Source: Silene noctiflora (Eukaryota > Streptophyta > Magnoliopsida > Caryophyllales > Caryophyllaceae). Taken from it: DNA of 64,000 nt. How positions within the stretch are numbered: the first letter of the stretch is position 1; each line of letters begins with the position of its first letter. Of the stretch, positions 23,292 through 33,829 are shown in pieces. The stretch covers positions 1 to 64,000 of the forward strand of contig VHZZ01001103.1 in NCBI GenBank assembly GCA_009801015.1, written 5' to 3'. The position numbers and the translations under genes were made by a program. A model generated the notes under the pieces. It ran no database searches. It saw only the letters and a list, made by a program, of their open reading frames with translations, and had not been told where the DNA came from.

Positions 23292-23923
23292 GTTCGAACC
23301 CCAACCCTCATAAATTGTACCGACTTTGCGTGGTTGCACCTCATTTGACACCAAAAGAAAATTATTATAAGCTATGCTATCCAATGGCGGATTTAGGGGG
23401 TTTAGTAGGAGCGCTCGTCACACTAAATAATGAAAAAATGCGAAAGTTTTAATTCAAATTTCCGAGTTTGCCTTATGGCATCACTTGTTCGGCCCCGCTG
23501 AACTTTTCCGTCCCCTAAACGTAAATCCTGGCCCCGCCTCTGCTGCTACAGTAGAGGCGGAACTAAGGGCTAGTTAAAATTTTCGACTTTTTAACCAATG
23601 TACCTTATTGCATTGCCAGTTTGTCCCCCTTTACTTTGATGCTCCTTTTCGCAACCTGACTATAAATCCTGATTCAGTCATGCGACTCGCTCTGACTCAA
23701 CTAATTCTTTAATTTGATTAATATATACTTTTCTCAATGAATAAAAACGTAAAGAACTTGTTGAGTAGGAGAAAGTATTTTATTTGTATGTAAAAGGATA
23801 TTGGAGAGGGAGTAACGAGAAGTTCGATAGCATTGCTCTTAGCGCATTACTGTTTGAGTGTTTGTGCACTCAAAGGGAGTATGAAAAATGGAAATTTATG
23901 TTGTCCCTCTGTTTTCAGGTTGT

Positions 23924-26900
23924 ATGGATATATCACTGCCAGTAGACAAATTGAAAATTGCTTCCAGCAGTTTAGACATCTCCTCAACAGATGTGGCCAA
24001 GTAAAAAATGCTGAACTTAATTCTCATGTGTTGTTACAGAAGTCATTTTTGCCTTAGATTTGTTCGGGTTTGAGCGTCGGACTTGGGATAAATTAAACTG
24101 ATAAAGTGACAAGATTTTAGTGCAGTCTTAAGCTGACTATTGAAAATCCAATACTCGTCTTGAAACACATGAATAGTGAACTACGGGTGAAATAAGTAGA
24201 CCAGACAATTTTAGAGAGTATTGGTGAGTCTGAGGGAGAAAGAGGAAAATGGGGAGGGATTGAGTTGAGTCTTGAGAATTAATTACGGAGTATTTATTAA
24301 CAATATATTAGGGATGTAAAGAATCGTGTTGGATTCATGGATAAAGATAATTTGGTTACATTAATGATGATGATGTTGATGTCGTCATTCTATATGTTAC
24401 CATACGTTTCATTAAAATACACCTCACATATATTAAACAAACGTATGGAATCAAACCGAATAGAGGCCATGGGAGCAATAGGGTATTTAGTCTTTCTGCT
24501 GCATTTTACAAGTTTGATGGCATGGGTAGGTGCTCATGGTTACAGTAGATTGTTGGCTTGTTGCCGGTGTTGTTTACAGGGTTTCTATTATTTGAATCTC
24601 TTCTTGCATGATACAGTATTATTATAAGTAGATGATACCGAGTATTAACTAAGTTTTCTGGTTGTTTCGATTGTACTTAGGGGTAAGAGATATGTGGTCT
24701 TAGTTGCAACAGGAAGTTTCAATCCACCCACTTTTATGCATTTGCGAATGTTTGGTAATTCCTTCTTCTTGCCTCCAGCTTTGTTACTCTTTTGCTTTCA
24801 CGTGAAGGTATCAAAACTGTTGTTGTTACACGCTAATCGTGAACTAATGCTGCCTGAAATGTCTCGTAGAGTTGGCAAGGGATGCATTGAATTCAGAAGG
24901 TTACCAGGTCATTGGAGCTTATTTGTCACCTGTGAATGATGCATATGAAAAATTGGTATATGATTCTTTTTCACCATTTTTTTATCGATGGAGTATATAC
25001 CCCTGAATTCCCGATGGCTCATTGATGTCTAAATTAAAACTTGAAAGCATACTGAATCACGGGGGAGCTAGAAATATGATACTGGCTGTACTACCTTAAC
25101 TGAAAATTGACAGTTTAACTATCCAACAACAAGTTATGTCTATGTTTTGATACAACGGGGTTCCAGGTTTGAGTGCCCGACCACTCATCAAATTATTCAA
25201 CTTGAATTATAAATATTGATAGAGAAAGAATTCTGTTCTCAGATTCTTGAAGCCTGATGGTGGATGACTTTTAAATTTTAAGTCCAGATTCAGTAAGAAT
25301 GACATTTTTTTTTTGTAAGAGCTAATTTATGCCTGTTTGTTAAATGAAAACTTTCTTACGGAGTATTTGTTTATTGACATTAATAGAAGTTACAATATTT
25401 CATATGTAAATCATACCAAAGATATTGCATCTAATTTTATTGAATTGCATGACTTTTAACTTCTTCAGTTGCTTCTATAGGGCCTTATAGGTGCTGAACA
25501 TCGTATACGGATGTGTCAACTGGCCTGCAAAAGTTCCGATTTTGTGATGGTAGATCCATGGGAGGTAATACACCTATCATTATTGTTGAAATCATCGTCT
25601 CCTTACGTTCAGCATCCCTCTGCTCCAATATCTTCTGATGCTATTAAAATGGTGATTTTCACTCACCCAGACGTCGCTTTTCTTTTGTATACACCATGTC
25701 ACCATCTTGGCTTCAAGAAGAGGTTGAGGATTTGATTTACCATGGATTATCAATTAATAGTAGAATGTTGATGCCATTACAGGGAAAGCAAAGTACCTAC
25801 CAACGAACTTTGACTGTTTTATCAAGAGTGAAAAGCTCTTTATGTGAGAAAGGTCTTGTTTCTGAAGGTAATTACACTTTAGCTTCTGTTTCTGGCAATA
25901 AGATCGGAATAGGTGTTAATTTCTGCGTTCTGCACTTTGATAAACATCACCGCTTATGCACTTGAGTAACAACCGTCTTTTCTCCTTCTTTCCAGGATGT
26001 CTTAGAGTCATGCTTGTTTGTGGTTCTGATTTGTTGGAGTCATTTCGTAAGAGTTTCTGGATTCCCGAGCAGGTATCTTCGTTCCTCACTAGATGTTATG
26101 AAGTATGATGTCAAACCACTGTGCTTTTTTTTTTTTGCGTTCGTCTGTTTCCAGGCAACTCCAGGTCTCTAGTATAGTTGGTCATATATGGTTCTAAATT
26201 ACTTCAAAAATCATTGATGTCCAGGTGCGAGCCATAGTTAGAGACTTTGGAGTGGCTTGTATTCGCCGAGAGGGCCAAGACGTTGAAAAAATTGTTTCGG
26301 AGGATCCCATTCTACGTAAAAACAAGGTACATCAGGTTTCCCCAACATTGCTTTCGCTTTTGAACACACTGGAAGTCTGGTACGGATTATATGTCAAAAT
26401 GACCTTATGACCTCATATTCTTCATCATTCCCGTTACTCAAGTAATATCTTCCCTATGTCGACATGGTAGCTATGATTACTCCTTAGTAATAGAAATAAT
26501 TTACTCCCTGTGTCCCATTCATTTGTTTACCTTTTTCTATTCTTTGTGAAAGGTGTTTTAATCAAAGGTACAACCGTACAAATGATTGGGATGAAGGGAT
26601 TATGATTTTACAGTAATGCTTATCTAAGGCAGTTTCACATAAGGAATTAAATTTATGTTTTAACTATGCTGCAGGGTAACATCGTGATTGTCGATGAACT
26701 CGTCCCTAACCAGATAAGCTCAACTCGAATAAGGTAAGATAATCTCTGTAAAAGTTTTTTCCACAACTAAGAATCTAAGATTTAGAAACTTATATGTGCC
26801 GCGGTGCTTTTAGGGACTGCATCTCAAGAGGTTTGTCCGTGAAGTACTTAACACCGGATGAAGTTATAGAATATATACAAACACATCGACTATATGCACA

Positions 26901-26976
26901 CCAACTCGATAATTTACCCTCTACCCAAACCTTCAATGTAGGGATACATTTCCCACCTCCACCAACCTGCAGCTAA
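23924..26976 (+). CDS. NMNAT: Nicotinamide/nicotinate mononucleotide adenylyltransferase, 268 aa
   Basis: Nine coding exons: 23924-24000, 24681-24754, 24870-24955, 25481-25564, 25783-25867, 25996-26072, 26225-26326, 26675-26733, 26814-26976; frame is intact. The enzyme joins NMN or NaMN to AMP from ATP, the central step to NAD. Seen: nucleotidyltransferase signature VATGSFNPPTFMHLRMF (about residues 34-50), SPVNDAY, AEHRIRMCQ, DFVMVDPWE, QRTLTVLSRVK, MLVCGSDLL, WIPEQ, IRREGQDVE and the ATP-loop QISSTRIR (208-215) followed by GLSVKYLTPDEVIEYI. It ends about 20 residues later than the Arabidopsis protein, in a Pro-rich FPPPPTCS tail. A leader exon ending at 22652 (AAAG|GTAATTG) is likely, the leader intron holding the SINE/hAT/MITE nest. 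It converges with the NF-YB gene, 273 bp apart. Confidence 0.95.
26504..26600. mobile_element. Short Stowaway-like MITE in NMNAT intron
   Basis: 97 bp, start CTCCCTGTGTCCCATTCATT and inverted end AATGATTGGGATGAAGGGAT, flanked by TA on both sides. It lies between the exons ending at 26326 and starting at 26675. Confidence 0.65.
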
Positions 26977-27249
26977 GTGTTTCTGTTCATTCTATAGCAG
27001 GTGATCATCTTCAAGTTCCTTAAGTTTTTGCATGATTGCATCAAGTTTTAATTAGGTTTCGAGATGTAGCTGTCACTTGGGAGAGGGACCGATTATTGTC
27101 TGAATAAAGCTTTATAAAAACAAATCCGGAGAAATTTAACCCCACTTATTCAAGATTTTTAATTAAGGACATAGAATGAGAGAATTGATTATACATTTCG
27201 CTCTGCTTTACCCTACCCTTTGCCCCAACTAATTCCCACCAACTCCATA

Positions 27250-29623
27250 CTACTCAAACTTGCCATATGGGTCATAAAAGCCTGTCTCATCAGCTTGGGG
27301 CGACCAGGACGGACCAGCTCCGCCATCATCAGCACTATATCCATCCATCATAGCAGGACCCGAACTAGGGCCATATCCTCCAGCAGCAGTAACAGTAGCA
27401 GCAGTTGTAGTTGCAGCAGCAGGAGCAGCAATTGATTCCTGGCCCATGTTCCCGATTCCATTACTTGGGCCTGATGGGTCATGGTAGTACACACCATTCC
27501 CTGCAGAACCAAACATAGCATACTGATGATACACGAAGCCAGGAGGAGGCCCAATGTTCGAGCCATGGGATCCACTAGACCGGGTAATCATCGGAAGCAT
27601 CTCATTCTCTCGAGACTTTTGAAGGTACATCATGAGTGGAGCCACATAATGTTCAAAGCCAAGCCTAGACATGGCCCCAATGAGATCTTCAGCTGTTACC
27701 GTCTTCCTATGCTCCTGCTGACACGTCGCATTAGCTTCACTGGTAAGAAAGCTGATGAATTCCGACACACATTGTTGGACCATCTCCTTGGCCTCATCGC
27801 TCACCTTTGCATGAGCTGGAAGGACCTTTCGCATGATCCTGACCACATTAGCTATTGGCAAGTATTGTTCATGCTCTCGGGATTGGCCTGGTGGACCGTT
27901 GTTGTTTGGACTCTTAGGACCTTTGCTCTTGCCTACGTCACCCTCAGCTCGAGACCCTGGGTTAGTGACCTCTGAAACTGAGTTGGTCTTCAGCCCATTT
28001 TGCAGACCATCAGCATTGCTCACCATAGCTCTTGTACCTGAAAGTCAGCATTGTGAAAACAGTCATTCTCTGATGTTAAAGGCTAATTGTAGACAAATTA
28101 TTGACAATGTCGATTGTTGCATGTCTCTACCTTCGAATCGTAAAATAAAATCTTACTGTAATTACTTCTCATATCAATTTTATTTCCTACATTCTTTTAA
28201 AGGTTTTTTCATATATTAATCATCAAGACACTTTTGCATGCAGATTGTAGGCTTTAATAGCCAGTATGCTGCATAAAGCCTACTGGCTAATCTTCATTTA
28301 TATCCGTTTCATATTTACAATCGTCTCAATTAAGAATTTGTATCTAATATGTGACATGTGTTCACAATTGTCATAATTAATGTGTGGATTTTGCAGGGGA
28401 AAAGCAAACCAAGCGTTACATTGGAAAAATAAAATTGTTAAGGAATTAGGGATATATTAGGCGTTTCGTAACCTTTTTTTTCCCTTGGGAAACGAGAACT
28501 TGCTCTTCCACGTTTGTCCAAGAGCTTCAATTCAAACTTTTGAATGTAAATGGGGACTAACAGATCAATTAGTGGACTTTATAACCATATGTATACATCT
28601 GGTAGTATAGATTTGGAGTTTTATAGAAAATGATTTGACTTTATACATACATTTTACGAAATTTATTGAAAAAAATCTGAGCGTTTTTATAAAAAAAAAT
28701 TTAATTCAAAAATAATACATATAAACTCAATGAAATTTTAATTTCTAACACACCTAAAAAATTAAAATATACTTTTCTTGGTATGACAAGTTGGCAAGAG
28801 TGTTTTTTTTTTCTTTTTTTACAGCCTGGGTTCACTTAGTCGAATAGCTTACTCGGGAGTTTTTTTAAGTCTCTCTTAATTAAGTTTTACTGCATGTCAA
28901 AAAAAAAAATGTTCCATGATACGAAAGTATTTTATTGATCTCTTCGGAGACAGACCCTCAATAAGTTTATTGAGAAACTATATTTTACAATTTTAAGAAA
29001 AAATAGTACTAAAGGTAATAAAATAGGTACAAATCACGATTAAAGATAAAACAAGTACATTTATCATGTAAATGGGTACGAAATTATTATGTCACGATCA
29101 ACAAAAGGATCACGAAATACAAATAAAAGGGTACGGGAAACTGATCTTTCAATAACTTATTAAAATACCGTTTCTCCCAAATTTCAGTAATTTTATTGAA
29201 CAAGTAAATTAATTAAATTCTCTTTACTTAAAAAATGCATCATTTCACTCATATAATTAATTAAATCTGTAACACGCTTTGGTGACCCGATATAGTTACT
29301 TTATTGTCTTAGTTTATGGATTTACTAAAATAAGTGGCATTTCACTAAATGAGTCAGATGTCATTGTATAAGAATCTTTTTTTACGGCTGCCAAAAAAAA
29401 AAGAAAAAAAAATCAGTTAAAATCAAGTGGTTAACATTAAAAACTTACCAAGTTGTGAAGCATATAAATCACTAATTCTTATGTTCCTTTGTTGATTTTG
29501 GCACAAAATTTGTGTACCATCATGCCCAGTTAGTTGAGCATTCGGGTTACCATTTGGAGAAATGCGGGACATTTTAGTCTTTGGTTGTCCCTCTTGGTTT
29601 TGGTTACATTTCCTCCCATCCAT
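27250..29623 (-). CDS. NF-YB: LEC1-type NF-YB transcription factor, 320 aa
   Basis: Two exons: 29623-29449 (58 codons plus 1 nt; CTTG|GTAAG) and 28037-27250 (TTTCAG|GTACAAG); joined frame is open throughout. Residues 112-202 are the histone-fold B domain: REHEQYLPIANVVRIMRKVL, AHAKVSDEAKEMVQQCVSEF, ISFLTSEANATCQQEHRKTV, TAEDLIGAMSRLGFEHYVAP. It pairs with NF-YC, and the dimer with NF-YA binds CCAAT. The Asp in AKVSD (residue 139) sits where LEC1/L1L have Asp and other NF-YB have Lys, placing it in the embryo-identity (NF-YB6/9) class. The N-terminal exon is Gln/Asn rich; the C-terminus has an Ala/Thr run and ends in an acidic-aromatic FYDPYGKFE. The 1.4-kb intron contains a repeat shared with 57.8 kb. 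The promoter is repeated upstream. Confidence 0.92.
28920..29190 (-). repeat. Dispersed repeat family C (copy 1), in the NF-YB intron
   Basis: Read on the minus strand it aligns by eye with 57820-58030 on the plus strand: shared GTGACAT, TTATCTTTAATC, ACCTATTTTATTAC and the palindromic end TCAATAAA[CT]TTATTGAG followed by a GTCTCT-type run. The class of element is not clear. Likely an old AT-rich MITE. Confidence 0.5.
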
Positions 29624-29733
29624 TTCTTTTGAGTTTCTTTTTTCCCTACAAATTTACAAACTATTTTTTATAGGAGAAGTTTGTTTCTTCAATTTAATTT
29701 GAGCAATGAATAGTTGTGAATTCCGTGAGCGCG

Positions 29734-29839
29734 TATATATATACAGGTTATGAGTTAAAACGTAAAATCTAACTGCAACCTGCGTTTTTAGTGTGGGAAC
29801 AATGTTGAATTAATGATCTATAGCGGCCAAATGCACGTG
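29734..29839 (-). promoter_or_regulatory. NF-YB TATA box and G-box (unit 1)
   Basis: TATATATATA at 29734-29743 lies 111-120 bp upstream of the ATG at 29623 and would put the start of transcription near 29705. A CACGTG G-box (29834-29839) lies about 90 bp upstream of the TATA. The equivalent G-box is intact in unit 3 (30187-30192) and unit 4 (31144-31149), and reads CACGCG in unit 2 (30007-30012). G-boxes bind bZIP and bHLH factors, including ABA-linked bZIPs; which one acts here is unknown. Confidence 0.55.
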
Positions 29840-30307
29840 TATTATGACTTACGTTACTTTGATAGGAGAAATGAATAGTTGTGAATCTCGTGAGCTTGTA
29901 TATATATATAGGTATACAGGTTACGAATTAAAACGTAAAATCTAACTGCAACCTGCTTTTTTAGCGCGGGAACAACGTTGAATTAATGTTTTACAGAAGC
30001 CAAATGCACGCGTATTATGACTTACGTTACTTTGATATGAGCATGAATAGTTGTGAATTTCGTGAACGCGTATATATATATATATATAGGATTATAGGTA
30101 ATGAATTAAAACGTAAAATCTAACTGACAACCTGCGTTTTCAGCGTGTGATACAACATTAAATTAATGATTTATAGTGGCGAAATGCACGTGTATTACGA
30201 CTTACTTTACAATTATAACTTTCAAATTATATAATCTTTCAACAATAAAGAAAATTGAATGCTAAAATTTTCGCTAAATAATCAATCTAGGTTGTCATCA
30301 ATTCTTA

Positions 30308-30597
30308 GGGGTTGTTTTGTTACCCTTACAAATTCATGGGAAGTAGAAATTCCCATGAATTGCAAAATTGGGAGTTGTTTGATTGCCTTGATTTTGCATG
30401 GAATTAACTTCCTACAAAAATGTAGGAAGTTACTCACCAACACCCCGTCTTGGTAACTTGCAATTCCCATGAATTAAGTTCTCACATAGCTAACTAAACA
30501 CTTTTTACAAATTCCCATGAATTAGGAAAGGGAGTTTATTTCCCATGATTTTCTACATCACGTAAATTTGTACTTCCCGTATCAACCAAACGACCCC
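30308..30597. mobile_element. Tourist/PIF-Harbinger MITE, 290 bp
   Basis: Ends GGGGTTGTTTTGTTAC and AACCAAACGACCCC, flanked by TTA on both sides (30305-30307, 30598-30600). Internally it repeats the palindromic AATTCATGGGAA / TTCCCATGAATT. The duplicated segment near 31380 lacks it, so an empty site is present in the same window. Confidence 0.88.
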
Positions 30598-30792
30598 TTA
30601 GTCATAACATACACACATAAAATGTTTCCATTTTTGAATTGGTTTGTGAATATCTTGAAATTCCCTATACATGTCATAACTTGAAATGTAATATCAATAG
30701 AAAATTACCATTTTTAACCAAGAACAAGTGTATGTCAATAATGTCATTGATGCATGGAACTTATAATAGCGTTACAATTATGAAACATGATG

Positions 30793-30868
30793 GAGAGCTT
30801 TACCGCTCTAATAGCCCTACCCGGCTCGAATCCGGATTAAATCGAATGGTTTACACCAAAAAAAAAAT
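30793..30868 (+). mobile_element. Short (5'-truncated) SINE, 76 bp
   Basis: Body GAGAGCTTTACCGCTC ... CCGGCTCGAATCCGG ... GGTTTACACC then a run of A. It is flanked by a perfect 16-bp repeat ATTATGAAACATGATG (30777-30792, 30869-30884). The 3' part resembles the common plant SINE tail ending in TTTACACCAAAA, also seen at 58549. The empty site is at about 31418-31433 in the duplicate segment. Confidence 0.85.
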
Positions 30869-31646
30869 ATTATGAAACATGATGAGCATTTTCTTATGTA
30901 CATAATCCTAACTAGTACTTTGAAGTGTACTCCTTTGCAAGAGCATTGGGTCTTGCCTAAATTTTTAAACCTATTTTTTGAAGAGAGGTTTGTTTCTTCA
31001 ATTGATATGATCACTGAATACTTGTGAATTTCGTGAGCGTGTATAGTTTATATAAGTTGTGAGTTAAAATGTAAAATTTAATTGATAACTTACGTTTTTA
31101 GCGTGTGATACAACGTTGAATTAATGATTTACAATGGCCAAATCACGTGTATTATTGCTTACGTTACAAATATAACTTTCAAATTATAATATCTTTTAAT
31201 AGTATAATAGTTGTGAATCTCGTGAGCGCGTATATACAGATTACGAATTAAAATGTAAAATCTAACTGACAATCTGCGTTTTCACAGCTTACGTTACAAT
31301 TATAAGTTTCAAATTATATAATCTTTAAAAATAGAGAAAGATTAAATTGATAAAGTTTTCACAAAATGATCAATCTAAGTTATCATCAATTCTTTGTCAT
31401 TACATAAATATTACCATTATGAAACATGATAAGCATTTTCATATGTACATAATCCTAATTTGCATTTTGAACTGTACTCTTTTACAAGTCCATTGGGCCT
31501 TCCCTAAATGAAAATTTCATTGGTGGAGAAAGCCCATTATCAACTTGTAATGGTTCATAACTTTGCCACAAGGCTTTAATGCACACACCTCTAAGGCTCT
31601 AATAGTCCAAGTATGGGATTTGTATGTTAAAAGAGTATAAAATTAT

Positions 31647-31825
31647 CACACATTCTCATTGAAGACGGGCGCTATCCGTCACAAGCTAAAAACGAATAGT
31701 GCATATCTTATAATATATAAGTGACACTTATCCATAAAGTGCTTCATTTCCCCATGTGCCCTTCCAGTCTTCCACTTGTCGGCACTATCCATCTTTAGCT
31801 TGTCTGTCACAAGCAAGACACTTTG
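31647..31825. mobile_element. MULE-type MITE, family A
   Basis: Starts CACACATTCTCATTGAAGAC and ends GACACTTTG, flanked by a perfect 9-bp repeat TAAAATTAT (31638-31646, 31826-31834). 179 bp, non-coding. Confidence 0.88.
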
Positions 31826-32129
31826 TAAAATTATTCCCGATTTTCCAATTACCAGGTTTAACTTTTGTTTGCGTTGGTTTCTTAATATGATATTAGAGTC
31901 TGATTAATTAAAATGCCATGCCTTCAAACATCACCTCTAAGGCTCTAATAGTCCAGGTTTAACTTAAATTTAAAGATCTATCCAAACAATGAGTAAATCA
32001 CATATAAGACGATTCAAAGGGGGTGGTTTATGAAAGTTATTATTTTAGTGGGAATTTTTAGGTAAAATATTGCTTAATTTTAAATTAACACTTAACATTG
32101 CTTTCGTGAAATTATACCTACATTTTTTC

Positions 32130-32340
32130 AATAAAGTGATAATTAAACATTACTTTCATAAAACCAACAAAGATGTTAACTTTATAGTTTCTATTAGACA
32201 TTCATGTCCAACTCTTTCGGGGTCGTTTGAAAGTCAGTGACTTCAACTTACCTCACTCATTCGAAAGAATAAAATAAGTTGATCATATCCTAAAGGATCA
32301 ATCTACTTCCTTACCTTAAAAAAAATAAAAATAAAAAAGG
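32130..32340 (+). mobile_element. Poly(A)-tailed retroposon (copy 1)
   Basis: Aligns by eye with 37788-37990 on the minus strand: shared AAGTGATAATTAAACATT, GTTAA[CT]TTTATAGTTTCT-like stretch, GACTTCAACTTACCTCACT, ATTCGAAA and an end in a run of A. The other copy has GGTTCGAAATCC, which looks like a Pol III B-box, so a SINE is likely; a LINE 3' end is the alternative. Confidence 0.55.
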
Positions 32341-33084
32341 TGGAAAGTGAACAAAAGTAGGGACCCACAAAAGAAGGTTTTAGAAACTAAGACTATTAAA
32401 TTGATAACCATATTTAGAGAACTTGTGTCTTTGATCAACTAATTGAATAATAAGAACTCCAAAACAGATGACATATAATCAATCATATACTGTGTTGGCA
32501 GATTGGCCTGAGTTTTGAGCTACAAACACAGAATATTCCAAATGCTTGATCATGCTTGAATTCATGCTATTTTCCTCTGAATTGGTAAGATAACAAATAT
32601 TCTCCTTTTTTTTGCTTTTCTTGACATGGTTTTTATCTGCCCTTTTGATTTTTGTAGGGTCGTTATAGGTTCGGTTTATAGATTATACGGTAGTACATCT
32701 GATTTTGTACTTTCTGAGTTTTATAGTAAATTTTTTGAGTTTTATTTAGAAACAAAAAAAAGTATTTAGAGTTTTGAGCTCGTTTATTTAAATATTAAAC
32801 AAAAAAAATACAACATTGCTCAAAAATTATATACTTATAAATTCAATTAATTTTGAGTTTTGCAATCAAAAAATTATTATAGAACTCACAAATTTTAAAT
32901 GCTAAAAAAATATATATAAACTCAAAATTAGAAGGATATGAAGTAATGCATCCGATCCATAATTCTTTTTCTCATTGTTATAGGAGTAGTTTATTGATGA
33001 AGGGATTTTCACGTAAAATTTCGGGTGCTCTTATTTGATTAGTATGGAGTTCAATTGATCATGTACTCAAAAAAATTATGTAAA
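32341..33084. other. Intergenic DNA, AT-rich
   Basis: No gene, RNA or clear element ends. The right part probably belongs to the Helitron whose 3' end is at 33114, since no 5' end was found. Confidence 0.35.
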
Positions 33085-33114
33085 CCCGTACATTTTACAC
33101 GGGTATTAAGCTAA
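33085..33114 (+). mobile_element. Helitron 3' end, later cut by a MITE
   Basis: A hairpin CCCGTACATTTTACACGGG is followed by TATTAAG and CTAA, a Helitron CTRR terminus. Helitrons insert between A and T, but here G follows. Removing the TAA-flanked MITE at 33115-33487 brings T (33491) next to CTAA, restoring the expected CTAA|T. The 5' end is not found. Confidence 0.5.
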
Positions 33115-33487
33115 GGGATAGATTATCCGTCAGACTCTCCAAAGTCTTAAGACTTTGCCACATCCGCTTTCCACTAACTTTTATTATTTCAGGCTTACCT
33201 CAACTCACCCCAGACTTTATACATTATCCGTCAGACTCACCTTAAACTCTACTTTTCTACTTTTCACTTCACTTACTTTTAAAAAAAAAAAAACGGCACA
33301 TGGTATCCATTAATTGGATACACTCATGATGGGGTCAAGACTCACCTAAAGTCTAAAGTTGAGTCTTGGATTTCCAAGACTCAACTTAAGACTTTGTCAA
33401 GACTTTTGTAGATTATTGATAGTCTTGAGTGAGTCTTGTCTTAAAACTTACCAAAATTTTGTCTCAAGACTACCAATAATCTTACCC
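33115..33487. mobile_element. Tourist-like MITE, 373 bp
   Basis: Ends GGGATAGATTAT and ATAATCTTACCC are inverted, flanked by TAA (33112-33114, 33488-33490). The inside repeats GTCTTAAGACTTTG / CAAGACTCAACTTAAGAC stretches that can fold. Non-coding. Confidence 0.7.
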
Positions 33488-33560
33488 TAATGCTTGCTTG
33501 TATAACGTGGTACGGCTGGAGTTTACGTGGTACGGACGACTTACCACATGACTATTTCCT

Positions 33561-33811
33561 ATCAATTTGCTATTACTATTATCAATTTATCAGTGGCGGG
33601 TTATAATAAAAAAATAATAATTTAGGGGAGACTATACGAAAGATAGTATCTTTTATTATAACTTGAAATTCGATGGTAATCACTACTCGTGCCTAAATTG
33701 ATAATAGTAATAGCAAATTGATCGTTATAATAAAAGATACCAACTTTCGAATAGCAAATTGATCACAGGAGCATTTAGACACGAGTAGTCGATAGTATCT
33801 TTTATTATAAC
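33561..33811. repeat. Interleaved inverted repeats
   Basis: Three arm pairs overlap. A perfect 29-bp pair joins 33561-33589 and 33694-33722 (arms ATCAATTTGCTATTACTATT... ). A nearly perfect 26-bp pair joins 33638-33663 and 33724-33749 (TAGTATCTTTTATTATAAC). A 17-bp pair joins about 33682-33698 and 33773-33789 (ACTACTCGTG). The TATCTTTTATTATAAC arm appears a third time at about 33793-33811. The class is unknown. Confidence 0.65.
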
Positions 33812-33829
33812 CGTCAGGAATAGTACATG

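Larger units (their letters stand above)
22710..23362 (+). mobile_element. tRNA-derived SINE split by a hAT element
   Basis: The head TAGCCTAGTGTTTAATACGG (A-box region) and GAGTTCGAAC (B-box) lie left of the insertion. The rest (CCCAACCCTCATAAATTG ... CATTTGACACCAAAAGAAAA) lies right of it. Without the insertion the body is about 134 bp. The 10-bp repeat TATTATAAGC flanks the whole (22700-22709, 23363-23372). It sits in the inferred NMNAT leader intron, plus orientation. Confidence 0.75.
29640..31340 (-). repeat. About five tandem copies of the NF-YB core promoter
   Basis: Units of about 170-200 bp start near 29640, 29863, 30037, 30960 and 31195. Each repeats GAATAGTTGTGAAT, CGTGAGCGCG next to a TATA run, AAAACGTAAAATCTAACTG, ACAACGTTGAATTAATG and, in units 1-4, AAATGCACGTGTATTA (complete or altered). 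Unit 1, next to the gene, also contains the leader-proximal GTTTGTTTCTTCAATT, which recurs in unit 4. Units 3 and 4 are separated by a stretch that recurs after unit 5 (30240-30990 versus 31320-31530), so a larger duplication overlies the array. Confidence 0.8.

Noticed and set aside
22884-23452. Overlapping frames of 154, 112 and 120 codons on the plus strand
   Set aside because: They lie in the nested hAT/MITE/SINE and are open by chance.
24337-24627. 96-codon frame with a hydrophobic C-terminus inside the first coding intron of NMNAT
   Set aside because: The real first coding exon (MDISLPVDKLK) lies at 23924 and splices past it. The Met run is a simple repeat.
28700-29400. Further exon between the two NF-YB exons
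   Set aside because: The two exons join in phase without it, and the intron holds repeat family C and AT-rich sequence only.
29640-31340. CRISPR-like or viral repeat array
   Set aside because: Units are long, diverged and carry TATA and G-box of the adjacent plant gene. There are no spacers, and this is a plant nuclear segment.
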